Of a stretch of DNA of 64,000 nucleotides, positions 17,100 to 26,154 are shown piece by piece (position 1 is the stretch's first letter; each line of letters opens with the position of its first letter). This DNA is from Neisseriaceae bacterium TC5R-5. GTDB lineage: Bacteria > Pseudomonadota > Gammaproteobacteria > Burkholderiales > Chromobacteriaceae. The notes below the pieces were generated by a model. That model was not told the origin of the DNA and ran no database searches. It saw nothing but the letters and a program-made list of their open reading frames with translations. A program made the position numbers and the translations under genes. The stretch lies in assembly GCA_020830965.2 (NCBI GenBank), contig JACCFC020000001.1, forward strand, positions 3,500 to 67,499. Direction: 5' to 3'.

Positions 17100-18158
17100 T
17101 TATTGCTGTGCACGACGCGCCTTGACGGCATTGGCTAGGGTTTGCAGCAGTTGGGTGGTGTCATCCCAACCGATACAGCCATCGGTAATGCTCTGACCAT
17201 AGGTGAGCGTACAACCAGGTTGCAGATCCTGACGACCGGCCACCAGATGGCTTTCTACCATCACCCCGAAAATATGCTGACCACCACTACGGATTTGCGC
17301 GGCGACATCGTCGGCGACTTCCATTTGCCGACGATAGTCTTTACGGCTATTGGCATGGCTGAAGTCGACCATCAGCTTGGGCGCGAGGCCAACATCGGAA
17401 AGCTCTTTTGCTGCTGCCTGCACATGCGCTGCCGAGTAGTTGGGTTCTTTGCCGCCGCGCAGAATGACGTGGCAGTCCGGATTGCCGCCGGTGGAAACAA
17501 TGGCGGAATGCCCGGTTTTAGTCACGGAGAGAAAGTGATGAGACACGCTTGCGGAGCGGATGGCGTCAATAGCAATTTTCAGATTACCGTCGGTGCCGTT
17601 TTTGAAACCTACCGGGCAGGAGAGACCAGAGGCGAGTTCACGGTGTACCTGGCTTTCGGTGGTACGAGCACCAATGGCCCCCCAACTAATCAGATCGGCG
17701 AAATATTGCGGGGTAATCATGTCCAGGAATTCGGTCGCGGCTGGTATGCCCAGCTCATTCAGTGTCAATAACAGACGACGGGCCAGGCGCAGGCCGGTAT
17801 TGATGTCGAAGGATTCATTCAGATGCGGGTCATTGATCAGCCCCTTCCAGCCAATGGTGGTGCGCGGTTTTTCAAAATAAACCCGCATTACAATCAGCAA
17901 TTCTTTGGCGTGTTCTTCCCGTAGTTGAGTCAGTTTTTTGGCGTATTCGATAGCCGCGTCGGTATCGTGAATGGAGCAGGGGCCAATCACGACCAGTAGG
18001 CGATCGTCTTCGGCACGTAGTAGCGAACTGATGGCCCGGCGGGTGTTGTAAACCAGTTCAGAAACGGTTTCGGTTATGGGGAGCTCGTACAAATGCGCAA
18101 TTGGCGGCAGAAGCTCTTTGATTTCATTGATGCGCACATCATCGGTCTTGCGGTGCAT
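17100..18158 (-). CDS. aroG: 3-deoxy-7-phosphoheptulonate synthase (AroG type)
   Basis: This is the first step of the shikimate pathway: phosphoenolpyruvate plus erythrose 4-phosphate gives DAHP. The 352-aa protein is a class I AroF/G/H enzyme, with IGPCSIHD, MRVYFEKPRTTIGWKG, GARTTESQVHRELASGL, GFKNGTDG and DFSHANS. The start at 18158 is chosen over 18200 because AAAGGA lies just upstream and because family members start near MHRKTDD. Which aromatic amino acid inhibits it cannot be read with certainty. Confidence 0.95.
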   Translation of the reverse strand: MHRKTDDVRINEIKELLPPIAHLYELPITETVSELVYNTRRAISSLLRAEDDRLLVVIGPCSIHDTDAAIEYAKKLTQLREEHAKELLIVMRVYFEKPRTTIGWKGLINDPHLNESFDINTGLRLARRLLLTLNELGIPAATEFLDMITPQYFADLISWGAIGARTTESQVHRELASGLSCPVGFKNGTDGNLKIAIDAIRSASVSHHFLSVTKTGHSAIVSTGGNPDCHVILRGGKEPNYSAAHVQAAAKELSDVGLAPKLMVDFSHANSRKDYRRQMEVADDVAAQIRSGGQHIFGVMVESHLVAGRQDLQPGCTLTYGQSITDGCIGWDDTTQLLQTLANAVKARRAQQ

Positions 18159-18250
18159 AGGTGTCCTTTGATCAGTATCGCTGTTTTTGCATAGCAGCAA
18201 GATAACCGGAATTGAGGGCGGCAGACAACCATAGCCGGGGAGTTTTTCAC

Positions 18251-18279
18251 AAAATAATAGCGCCCTGTGCTAGGGCGCT
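18251..18279 (-). terminator. Terminator after dksA
   Basis: On the minus strand, AGCGCCCT and AGGGCGCT form an 8-bp stem with a 5-base loop, followed by ATTATTTT. It lies 26 bp past the dksA stop codon. Confidence 0.75.
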
Positions 18280-18304
18280 TGGTGTGAAACCTTTGCTGAT
18301 AGAT

Positions 18305-18715
18305 TTAGTCTGCGTATTGACGCTTCATTCGTTCGCGCCGCTCTTGCGCTTCTACTGACAGTGTAGCTGTGGGTCGTGCCATCAAACGGCGTAGACCGAT
18401 GGGCTCGCCAGTGTCTTCACAAAAGCCGTAAGAACCATCATCGATTTGACGTAAGGAGGCTTGAATTTTCTGCAATAGCTTACGTTCACGATCACGTGTC
18501 CGCAGTTCCAGCGCATATTCTTCTTCCAGAGTAGCGCGATCAGCAGGGTCAGGGGTAGCCTCCTGTTCCTGTAAGTGGCTGGCTGTGGCATTAGCGTTAG
18601 ACAGCAACTCTTGTTGCATATGCAACAGTACTTCTTTGAAGTATTCAAGATGGTCGGCGTTCATATAATCATCGCCTTCCCACTTGAGAATATCCTGCTC
18701 GGTTAGCTTAGCCAT
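18305..18715 (-). CDS. dksA: RNA polymerase-binding transcription factor DksA
   Basis: DksA binds the RNA polymerase secondary channel and, with ppGpp, represses rRNA promoters and activates amino acid biosynthesis. The protein is 136 aa from the ATG at 18715 (MAKLTEQDIL); an upstream in-frame start would add 23 unlikely residues. The coiled-coil tip has the acidic pair in DPADRAT (Asp56, Asp59). In the zinc-finger region only Cys99 remains (YGFCEDTGEPIG); the other three positions are Thr, Ser and Ala. This fits the single-cysteine DksA seen in many betaproteobacteria, which should fold without zinc. Confidence 0.93.
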   Translation of the reverse strand: MAKLTEQDILKWEGDDYMNADHLEYFKEVLLHMQQELLSNANATASHLQEQEATPDPADRATLEEEYALELRTRDRERKLLQKIQASLRQIDDGSYGFCEDTGEPIGLRRLMARPTATLSVEAQERRERMKRQYAD

Positions 18716-18985
18716 AATTTTGTGCTTCCAGCATAGAGTTGGCAACAGGCCCAGAAGATTACCCGGAGGCCGGTATTTGTGCAACTATCTTGCAGAAAGT
18801 TACACAAATATCTTGTCGCTCAGACATTTATATAGTGCTATTTTGTTTTAATGACAAGTTTATTTATCGATTTATAGTTTATCGAGATAAATAATGCTGT
18901 TATTAAATCTAATGTGCGGTAATAAGCTGTTTTTTCAACTACTCCGCCACTTAAAGTGCAATTTGGCAAAATAAAAGGGGTGATT

Positions 18986-19291
18986 TTATTTTTGCGAAAG
19001 GACCCATTTTGCTAATGTGCGCAAATCCGCATCACTGATATTCGGGTGCGGTGTCATCGGAATATTTCCCCACACACCAGATCCGCCATTTTTTATCTTT
19101 TGCACCAGCATCGCTTCCGCGCCTTTCTTACCGGCATATTTCTTAGCAACCTCCTTATATGCAGGGCCAACCAGTTTTTTGTCGACAGCATGGCAGGCGG
19201 TACAGCCGTATTTTTGTGCCATCTGTAGATTGGCCAAAGCCGGGGTTGCGCTCAAACCGAATAGTAAGGCAGCCAGCAAAGTTTTAGACAT
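18986..19291 (-). CDS. Periplasmic c-type cytochrome, class I
   Basis: A small monohaem electron carrier of 101 aa. A signal peptide is cut near residue 20 (ATPALA-N). The haem site CTACH is at 30-34, and the likely axial methionine is Met79 in NIPMTPH. Size and motifs match cytochrome c551/c552-like proteins that shuttle electrons between respiratory complexes. It lies on the minus strand between dksA and yggT with separate flanking gaps, so it is probably monocistronic. Confidence 0.9.
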   Translation of the reverse strand: MSKTLLAALLFGLSATPALANLQMAQKYGCTACHAVDKKLVGPAYKEVAKKYAGKKGAEAMLVQKIKNGGSGVWGNIPMTPHPNISDADLRTLAKWVLSQK

Positions 19292-19371
19292 GGTTTTTCT
19301 CCTAATAGTTTGTGGTGTGGTGAAGCATTCATTTATTCAGGCGAAATAGCAAGGACCTGTATCATGATTTT

Positions 19372-19953
19372 TTAGAATATAACGCGTAATTGTGCCATAA
19401 AACTGTTTTCTACCATTTGTACCGGCCACATCAAAATTATTTGAATAATAAGTAGTAAAATAAGCGGTGATAAATCCACACCGCCAACAATGGCTTGTCG
19501 AAATGGTCGTAAGAATGGTCGGGTTAAGCTGTCCAGTACTGGGGAGAGAGGATTATATGGGCTAATCCAGCTCAGTATGGCTTGGACGATGACCGCCCCC
19601 ATTAATAGGATGAGCGACTGTTTAAAAACACTCAATATCGAGAGTACAGTCAAGGCTACCCAGACCTGGGGATAGCTAAATAGCGCTGGAACTGCAGTTA
19701 ATAGCAATAACAGGCTATGTGCCAGCAGGCTGACCAGCCAAGCCAATAACAGAGTGGCACTGTCATAGCCGCGTATGGCGGGTACCAGCTTGCGTAGCGG
19801 CAATACGACAAAGTTGGTTGCCGCGACGACAAACTGGCACAGCGGGTGCTTGAACGGTGCATGTGCCACCTGCAGATAGAAACGCAATAAGAGGAGCAGA
19901 ACAAACAGGCCAGATAGCGTTTTAATCAGGAATTGCAGAGTCTCAAAAAACAT
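19372..19953 (-). CDS. YggT family membrane protein
   Basis: An integral membrane protein of 193 aa with two copies of the YggT domain. Each copy has membrane helices and a conserved LSWISPYNPLSPVLDSLTRPFL-like stretch (the second is at about 128-150). The family is linked to osmotic tolerance and envelope organisation, and its mechanism is unclear. It lies 8 bp after proC, and the order yggS-proC-yggT is a widespread operon near pilT, as here. Confidence 0.88.
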   Translation of the reverse strand: MFFETLQFLIKTLSGLFVLLLLLRFYLQVAHAPFKHPLCQFVVAATNFVVLPLRKLVPAIRGYDSATLLLAWLVSLLAHSLLLLLTAVPALFSYPQVWVALTVLSILSVFKQSLILLMGAVIVQAILSWISPYNPLSPVLDSLTRPFLRPFRQAIVGGVDLSPLILLLIIQIILMWPVQMVENSFMAQLRVIF

Positions 19954-19961
19954 AGTGGTAT

Positions 19962-20765
19962 TTAATCCTGGCTGAGTTGTTGGCCCATTTCGATCGAGCG
20001 TTCCCGGCAGTCCATTGCTCCGGCAATAATGGCGGCTTTGACCTGTTCTGCTTCAAAGCGGGCAATGGCGCGCTCAGTCGTGCCGCCTTTAGACATCACG
20101 TTCTGCCGCAAGTTGGCAACGGGTAGCGGGCTTTGTCTAGCTAGTTCTACTGCCCCATCAAAGGTTGCCAGTACCAGTTGTCGTGCTTCGTTTTCGGCAA
20201 AGCCAGCCTTGATCGCCGCTTCGATCATGCTTTCGATGAAATAGAACACATAGGCCGGGCCACTGCCAGAGACGCAGGTAATGTCATCTATCCCGCTTTC
20301 CTGTTCCAGCCAGACGGTGAGGCCGGTGGCCTGCATGATGGTTTGGGCAGATTGACGATCGGCCGCGCTGATGGTGGCCGGGGCATACAGGCCGGTGACA
20401 CCTTTGCCTACCATGGCCGGGGTATTGGGCATCGCGCGGATGATGCGTTCACTTGCTAGCCAGCGACGGAGTGCGGCCAGTTGAATGCCCGCAGCAATGG
20501 AGATGAGCAGGGCACCGCCTAGGCGGGAGGCGATTTCTTGGCACAGCGCAGGAAGCTGCTGTGGTTTGACGGCCAATAGCACGATATCGTCTTGATTCCA
20601 GCCTGCCGGCAGCGATTCGCTGACATCGACCCCATATTGTGATTGTAAGAACTCCAGCTTGCTGCGATCCGGATCAATTACCCGTAACTGATGGCTTGCT
20701 TCGCGGCTAAGACCGGCAATGATGGCGCTGGCCATATTGCCACCGCCAATGAAAGTAATCTGCAT
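19962..20765 (-). CDS. proC: Pyrroline-5-carboxylate reductase
   Basis: Final step of proline biosynthesis: NAD(P)H-dependent reduction of 1-pyrroline-5-carboxylate. The protein is 267 aa from the ATG at 20765, which follows AAGGAGAAG; the longer frame back to 20945 overlaps yggS and is unlikely. The N-terminal Rossmann motif is ITFIGGGNMASAI, and the C-terminal signature SKGGTTERAIARFE is present, preceded by VSGSGPAYVFYFIESM. It follows yggS by 19 bp in the same operon. Confidence 0.95.
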   Translation of the reverse strand: MQITFIGGGNMASAIIAGLSREASHQLRVIDPDRSKLEFLQSQYGVDVSESLPAGWNQDDIVLLAVKPQQLPALCQEIASRLGGALLISIAAGIQLAALRRWLASERIIRAMPNTPAMVGKGVTGLYAPATISAADRQSAQTIMQATGLTVWLEQESGIDDITCVSGSGPAYVFYFIESMIEAAIKAGFAENEARQLVLATFDGAVELARQSPLPVANLRQNVMSKGGTTERAIARFEAEQVKAAIIAGAMDCRERSIEMGQQLSQD

Positions 20766-20784
20766 GAACTTCTTCTCCTTGAAG

Positions 20785-21477
20785 CTATAAGTAGTGGCGT
20801 GCGCCAAAAATAGCACTGCCCACTCGTACCATGGTGGAGCCTTCGGCCACTGCCAGCACCATATCGGCCGACATCCCCATGGACAGTGTGTCCAGTAGCA
20901 GGCCATCTGCCTGTAGCTGTTGTTGCAATTGATGTAACTGGGCAAATTGTGCGGCTAGTTTAGCCTGATCTGCTCCCGCTTCGGGAATGCACATTAAACC
21001 TCGTAGTTGTAAGTGGGGCAGGGCAGCTATTGCTTTAGCCAACCTTACCGCTTCGCTTGGCTGGCAACCACTCTTGCTAGGCTCGTTAGAAACATTGACT
21101 TGCAGACAGACGTTCAAGAGCGGCAACTCATCAGGACGTTGGGCCGAAAGGCGTTCAGCAATTTTCAGGCGATCAATGGAGTGTACCCAGTGTGCCAACT
21201 CCGCTACGACCCTAGTCTTATTGGATTGCAAGGGCCCGATGAAGTGCCATTCAATCGCCAGTGCTTGTAGTTCACTCGCTTTGTCCTGTAATTCCTGCAC
21301 ATAGTTTTCGCCAAAAGCACGCTGCCCGGCATGCCAGGCACTGAGGATGGCAGCGACGGGGAAGGTTTTGCTAACAGCAAGCAATTGTACCGAATTGGCC
21401 GGCCGGCCAGCGGCTTGTTCCGCCGCACGCAGCTGCTGACGTACTTTTTCTAATTGTTGGGCGGTGAGGTCGATCAT
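20785..21477 (-). CDS. yggS: PLP homeostasis protein YggS
   Basis: A 230-aa PLP-binding protein with an alanine-racemase-like barrel but no enzyme activity, involved in vitamin B6 and amino acid homeostasis. The PLP lysine is Lys37 in LLAVSKTFP. Other family blocks are AFGENYVQEL, WHFIGPLQSNK, GLMCIPE and LSMGMSADM. Start chosen at ATG 21477 (MIDLTAQQ), as the longer frame has no homology-like sequence. It is divergent from pilT across a 247-bp gap, which must hold both promoters. Confidence 0.94.
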   Translation of the reverse strand: MIDLTAQQLEKVRQQLRAAEQAAGRPANSVQLLAVSKTFPVAAILSAWHAGQRAFGENYVQELQDKASELQALAIEWHFIGPLQSNKTRVVAELAHWVHSIDRLKIAERLSAQRPDELPLLNVCLQVNVSNEPSKSGCQPSEAVRLAKAIAALPHLQLRGLMCIPEAGADQAKLAAQFAQLHQLQQQLQADGLLLDTLSMGMSADMVLAVAEGSTMVRVGSAIFGARHYL

Positions 21478-21724
21478 GGTGTGCTGGGCTCTCTTATCTT
21501 CAAAGTCAAAGCAGTGGTTTGGTTCTATGCTTAGCATGCTGGAGTCGTATTTTGCCCTATCGGGCAGTGATGCTGCTAGTGAATACGCATAAACTATCCG
21601 TCTGCTTGGCCAACTGCTGCATGCTGGCTGATTCGGATAAAGTGCTTGTGATAATAGCTTATTGCTACTTTGCCATATAAGCCTTGGCGGATGTCCAAGG
21701 CGTGATTTGATTAGGGGCGCGACT

Positions 21725-22762
21725 ATGGAAATTTCCGAACTGCTGGCTTTTACCGTCAAGAACAAAGCATCTGATTTACATCTTTCCGCTGGCTTACCAC
21801 CGATGATACGGGTGAACGGCGATATCCGTCGCATCAATTTACCCCCCATGGATCACCATAATGTGCACGATATGGTGTATGACATCATGAATGATTATCA
21901 GCGTAAGACATTTGAAGATACTTATGAGTGTGATTTTTCATTCGAACTCCCCTCCATGGCGCGTTTTCGGGTGAATTCTTTTGTGCAGAATCGTGGTATG
22001 GCGGCGGTATTTCGGGTGATTCCGTCTACGGTCTTATCCTTGGAGCAACTGGGGGCTCCCAAGATTTTTCAGGAAATTGCCACCTACCCACGGGGTCTGG
22101 TGTTGGTGACCGGGCCAACCGGTTCTGGTAAGTCGACGACGCTGGCAGCAATGATCGATCATATTAATGAGAATGACTGTTCCCATATTCTGACGGTGGA
22201 AGACCCGATTGAGTTTGTGCATGAAAGCAAAAAATGCCTGATTAATCAGCGTGAGTTAGGTTTACAGACGCGTAGTTTTGCCAATGCACTGAAGTCGGCC
22301 TTGCGTGAAGATCCTGATGTGATTCTGGTGGGGGAATTGCGTGATCTGGAGACGATTCGACTGGCGCTGACCGCAGCGGAAACCGGGCACCTGGTGTTTG
22401 GTACTCTGCATACCAGCTCAGCAGCCAAGACGATAGACCGTATTGTGGATGTGTTTCCGGCCGGTGAAAAAGAAATGGTGCGCTCAATGTTGTCGGAGTC
22501 GATACGAGCCGTGATTGCCCAGGCCTTATTGAAGGCCAAGGATGGTAATGGCCGGGTGGCCGCGCATGAAATTATGCTGGGTACGCCGGCGGTGCGTAAT
22601 CTGATTCGTGAAAACAAGATCGCCCAGATTAATTCCATGATCCAAACCGGCCAGCAGCACGGCATGCAAACTTTGGATCAATGCCTGCAAGAGTTGGTGC
22701 GGCGCAATATTGTTTCGCCGGCAGATGCCAGACAAAAGGCGACCAATAAAGATAATTTTTGA
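21725..22762 (+). CDS. pilT: Type IV pilus retraction ATPase PilT
   Basis: A hexameric cytoplasmic motor that depolymerises type IV pili, driving twitching motility and DNA uptake. The protein has 345 aa. It shows an N-terminal PAS-like domain (ASDLHLSAGLPPMIRVNGDIRR), Walker A GPTGSGKST at 130-138, the His box HLVFGTLHTSSA and the C-terminal retraction motif AIRNLIRE-like AVRNLIRE. The usual Walker B-adjacent GEMRD reads GELRD here, a mild variation. Start at 21725 is typical (MEISELL). It is followed by pilU. Confidence 0.97.
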   Translation: MEISELLAFTVKNKASDLHLSAGLPPMIRVNGDIRRINLPPMDHHNVHDMVYDIMNDYQRKTFEDTYECDFSFELPSMARFRVNSFVQNRGMAAVFRVIPSTVLSLEQLGAPKIFQEIATYPRGLVLVTGPTGSGKSTTLAAMIDHINENDCSHILTVEDPIEFVHESKKCLINQRELGLQTRSFANALKSALREDPDVILVGELRDLETIRLALTAAETGHLVFGTLHTSSAAKTIDRIVDVFPAGEKEMVRSMLSESIRAVIAQALLKAKDGNGRVAAHEIMLGTPAVRNLIRENKIAQINSMIQTGQQHGMQTLDQCLQELVRRNIVSPADARQKATNKDNF

Positions 22763-22851
22763 GCCGGTTTCTCTTGTTATTCAGGGCTGGATTTGGCGTA
22801 TTGTCTTACCCGCCGCTACATTGAATACGTGCTTATCAGGAAAGCTCAATC

Positions 22852-23988
22852 ATGGAAAAAGACCAAACCTCCAAGTTTATTCACGATTTGCTGAAGCACG
22901 CGGTAGGTAAAAACGCCTCTGATATTTTTATTGCGGCCGATTTTCCGCCAGCGATGAAAATTGATGGCAAGATCACGCCGGTATCACCGCAGCCTTTATC
23001 CGCTCAGCACACCAAAGAACTGGTGCGTTCAATTATGAGTGACCGGCAAACTGAGGAGTTTGAGGCACATAAAGAAGCCAATTTTGCGATTAGTCCGCCC
23101 GGGGTGGGCCGGTTTCGGGTGAGTGCTTTTGTGCAGCAGGGTCAGGTCGGCATGGTACTGCGTAAGATTAATACCGATATTCCGTCATTTGATGAGCTTA
23201 ATTTGCCGGAGGTGCTGAAAGATATCGCGCTGATTAAGCGTGGGCTGGTGATTTTTGTCGGGGGTACCGGTTCGGGTAAGTCCACCTCACTGGCCGCCTT
23301 GGTAGATTGGCGAAATGGTCATAATCACGATCACATCATTACCATTGAAGACCCGATCGAATATGTGCACGTTCATAAAAAATCGATCATCACTCAGCGT
23401 GAAGTCGGCGTGGATACTGAAGATTGGCAGGTGGCGCTGAAGAATACCTTGCGTCAGGCTCCTGATGTGATTCTGATGGGGGAGATTCGTGATCGGGAAA
23501 CCATGGGCTATGCCCTACAGTTTGCTGAAACCGGACATTTATGTCTGGCTACGTTGCATGCCAATAATGCGAATCAGGCTTTGGAACGGGTGTTGAATTT
23601 TTTCCCGGAGGAGCGCCATCAGCAGGTGCTGATGGATTTATCTCTCAATATGCGCAGCATTATTTCGCAACGCCTGATACCGCTTAAAGCCGGGCGCGGG
23701 CGTGTGGCCGCGGTAGAAATATTACTGAACAGCCCGCTGGTGTCCGACATGATTTTCAAAGGCGAGGTAGGGGAACTCAAAGAAGTGATGGCGCGCTCGC
23801 GGGAAGCGGGTATGCAAACTTTTGACCAGTCCCTGTTCGATCTGTACGAAGAGGGGCTGGTCAGTTATGAAGACGCTTTGCGTAATGCCGATTCTATCAA
23901 TGATCTACGCCTAAAAATCAAACTCTACAGTGAAGAAGGCAAAGGGCGTGATCCGTTGGAAGGGCTGGATCACCTGGATATTATCTAG
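22852..23988 (+). CDS. pilU: PilT-like accessory retraction ATPase PilU
   Basis: An accessory motor that works with PilT to strengthen pilus retraction. The protein has 378 aa. It has the same layout as PilT, with an N-terminal domain (NASDIFIAADFPPAMKIDGK), Walker A GGTGSGKS at 137-144, GEIRDRETM and HLCLATLHANNANQA. The C-terminal tail LDHLDII is PilU-like. It lies 89 bp after pilT, and its last four bases overlap the end of the convergent TetR gene. Confidence 0.96.
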   Translation: MEKDQTSKFIHDLLKHAVGKNASDIFIAADFPPAMKIDGKITPVSPQPLSAQHTKELVRSIMSDRQTEEFEAHKEANFAISPPGVGRFRVSAFVQQGQVGMVLRKINTDIPSFDELNLPEVLKDIALIKRGLVIFVGGTGSGKSTSLAALVDWRNGHNHDHIITIEDPIEYVHVHKKSIITQREVGVDTEDWQVALKNTLRQAPDVILMGEIRDRETMGYALQFAETGHLCLATLHANNANQALERVLNFFPEERHQQVLMDLSLNMRSIISQRLIPLKAGRGRVAAVEILLNSPLVSDMIFKGEVGELKEVMARSREAGMQTFDQSLFDLYEEGLVSYEDALRNADSINDLRLKIKLYSEEGKGRDPLEGLDHLDII

Positions 23989-24563
23989 TTCAAGCCCAAT
24001 AAGGCGCTGCGTGCTTCCTGTAAAAAGCGCTTGGATAAATCCTCATCCTTGACGGCCCGGGATAGTTGCAGCGCCCCCACCATTAGTGCCAGGCAGGCGG
24101 TAGCGGAGAGTCGCTGATTGCCAGCGGCCACATCACGTGAGCTGGCCTGCTGCAAGGTACTGAGTAAAGCGCTGATACCCTCGCCAAATAATTGACGTGA
24201 ACCTTTATCATGGCGCGCCAGCTCCCCTGCTAGTGCGGCGACGACGCAGCCTGAGTCGGGGAAGTCGCGGTGAGCGGTGGTGAGGTAGTCGTCAATCAAG
24301 CGAGCGAGACACTTGCCATCGTCGCTTAAGGCCAATTGTGTCTGCCATTGGGCGTTCATGCTTTGCAGTGCATAGAGACAGGCTTGGGCGACCAGGTCTT
24401 CCTTGCTGTTGAAGTGGGTATAAAAGCCGCCATGCGTCAGCCCTAGATCAGCCATCAGATTGGCGATGCCAACGTTCACCAGACCCTCGGCACGAAAGCG
24501 TACGGCTGCCATGGTTAAAATGCGTTGTCGAGTTTCCTGCTTATGTCTGATCGGATAGCGCAT
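23985..24563 (-). CDS. TetR/AcrR family transcriptional regulator
   Basis: A 192-aa repressor. The N-terminal TetR HTH (about 12-58, ILTMAAVRFRAEGLVNVGIANLM then GLTHGGFYTHFNSKEDL) resembles the group that includes NemR/AcrR-type regulators of detoxification genes. The C-terminal ligand domain contains GCVVAALAGELAR. Its target is not adjacent on the upstream side, where only a MITE and the FUSC-like gene on the same strand are found; that transport-like gene is a plausible but unproven target. Confidence 0.88.
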   Translation of the reverse strand: MRYPIRHKQETRQRILTMAAVRFRAEGLVNVGIANLMADLGLTHGGFYTHFNSKEDLVAQACLYALQSMNAQWQTQLALSDDGKCLARLIDDYLTTAHRDFPDSGCVVAALAGELARHDKGSRQLFGEGISALLSTLQQASSRDVAAGNQRLSATACLALMVGALQLSRAVKDEDLSKRFLQEARSALLGLN

Positions 24564-24705
24564 AGTCTTTGTCCCCGTGAATTTAAATTGGCACTTTTAG
24601 TCATTAATGTCGGGTGCCTACTTAAAGATTATGGCTGTCATTAGATGAATATCAATTTAAATACGTAGGGTATAAATGTTTACTATTCTAGTGCGTCAAG
24701 AATTG

Positions 24706-24816
24706 GAGCGGCTAACAAAAGCTCGCAGAGCGCCTGCGCCAAGGCGCGCCGACGCAGACAGTGCAAGGGCATGGCAAGGAGGCGCAACGTGAGATCAGGG
24801 GTTTTGTTGGCCGCTC
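24706..24816. mobile_element. MITE copy B (reverse orientation)
   Basis: A 111-bp element in the opposite orientation to the other copies. It begins GAGCGGCTAACAAAAGC and ends in the complement of the same terminal sequence. Flanking triplets are TTG and TTA, a near-match to a TNA target duplication. It lies 41 bp from the end of the FUSC-like gene. Confidence 0.78.
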
Positions 24817-24857
24817 TTAAGGTGTCGGATGAGCGTCATATCATTGTGGTGATGATG

Positions 24858-25844
24858 CTAGTCACCAGCGGTGGCTGCTTGTTCTTTCCGTAGTCTGGCG
24901 CGCAGAGCCAACAACCATAGCAGCAAGCTAAAGAATAGCGCGGCAGCTAGTGTATCGATAACACGTTCTAATACGCCGTGACCGAATTGACTGGCCGGCA
25001 ACAGGCTTAAGACCAGCGCGGTCAGCATGCTGACAAATAGGCGGAAGTTTCGCTGCAGGCTGACTAGTGCGACTGTCAGCATCAAGCACAGACCCAGGCT
25101 GTGCAGGACGATGGATAAAGATAAATAAAACAAGGCAGCGGCGAAGAGTGCGCCTTGTAGCGTGCCGATAATGCGCTCCTTGGCCAGTTGAAGTAGGCGT
25201 TCCGGTGATGGATCGGGAATCCCTACCGCCAGCAGAACCAACCACCAGCCATGTGGCCAATGCATCCAGTAAGCCAATAGCCAAGCCAGTAAGCCGGCGG
25301 GTACCAAGTGCAGCATATAGCGATAGCTGTCATCAACCGAAGCCCCCGGCAGGATTCGTCCCCAGTTGTACAACCCCAGGCGGGCCAGCGCTACACCATA
25401 GGTGCACCCCATCACCATAAGTAAGGCTTCCTGCCACGGTAGCAGGCTAGAGCTTTGCGTCATATTGCCCAGCAGTAAACCAAACACCCAAAACTGTATC
25501 CCCTTGTGCCAGCCACGGCGTGCCGAGCTGGCCATTAAGACCAGGCAGGTGAACAACAATCCGAACATGGCTGGCGGGAAGGGTATGCTGAGTCGTCCGG
25601 CCAGGCACAAAGTTGGGAGCAGCAGAATCGAGGGCCAGGATAAAGGCTTGGCCTGAATATAAATAATCACACCGTAAGTGGCGGCCAGGGTGAATGGATA
25701 AATCAGATCATTCAAGCCACTGAGACTGAACAGCGTTGCCGGAGTAAACAGCAATAGACTAATCAGCATTGCTCGCAGCAGGCGTGGTTGCTGCCTGTGT
25801 AGCACAGCCAAGCTACGCAGCGCCGTTTTCTGATAGGACAGCAT
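24858..25844 (-). CDS. FUSC-like (aromatic acid exporter type) membrane protein
   Basis: A 328-aa integral membrane protein with about ten predicted membrane segments in two halves, separated by the segment VDDSYRYMLH. The C-terminal half (GWWLVLLAVGIPDPSPERLLQLAKERIIGTLQGAL) has the FUSC pattern of a helix followed by a short ERLLGT-like cytoplasmic motif, as in AaeB/YccS proteins. The family exports aromatic acids or is of unknown function. Start is ATG 25844; a TTG three codons earlier is equally possible, and neither has a clear ribosome binding site. The gene is flanked by MITE copies B and C in opposite orientation. Confidence 0.72.
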   Translation of the reverse strand: MLSYQKTALRSLAVLHRQQPRLLRAMLISLLLFTPATLFSLSGLNDLIYPFTLAATYGVIIYIQAKPLSWPSILLLPTLCLAGRLSIPFPPAMFGLLFTCLVLMASSARRGWHKGIQFWVFGLLLGNMTQSSSLLPWQEALLMVMGCTYGVALARLGLYNWGRILPGASVDDSYRYMLHLVPAGLLAWLLAYWMHWPHGWWLVLLAVGIPDPSPERLLQLAKERIIGTLQGALFAAALFYLSLSIVLHSLGLCLMLTVALVSLQRNFRLFVSMLTALVLSLLPASQFGHGVLERVIDTLAAALFFSLLLWLLALRARLRKEQAATAGD

Positions 25845-25932
25845 GAGTTGCAATTTTTGGAGTGGCCATCATGGGGATATTAGCCTCTGTAGCGGCGTGG
25901 ATGTTAGGTATATCGCCGGGAATGTTTGCTTA

Positions 25933-26046
25933 GCGCCGCTAACAAAACCCCTGATCCAGTGTGTTGAGCCTCCTTGCCGTACTACTGGTACTGTCTGCGT
26001 CGGCGCGCCTTGGCTCAGGCGCTCTGCGAGCTTTTGTTAGCGGCTC
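25933..26046. mobile_element. MITE copy C
   Basis: A 114-bp element in the forward orientation with ends GCGCCGCTAACAAAACCCC and the complement of GAGCCGCTAACAAAAGC. It is flanked by TTA on both sides (25930-25932 and 26047-26049), indicating its own insertion event. It lies between the FUSC-like gene start and the end of hemL. Confidence 0.82.
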
Positions 26047-26154
26047 TTAGCGTGGCAAAGAATTTTTTGACGCCTTCTAACAATCTTGATGCAAGCTAAA
26101 CAGCAAGAAGCCAGCCGGGATGGTGGTCACGACTGGCCGATAGAGGGTGAAGAT

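Noticed and set aside
24706..26046. A classical composite transposon around the FUSC-like gene
   Set aside because: The flanking elements encode no transposase, and copy C has its own TTA duplication, so independent insertions explain the pattern more simply. The weaker cassette idea is kept as a finding.
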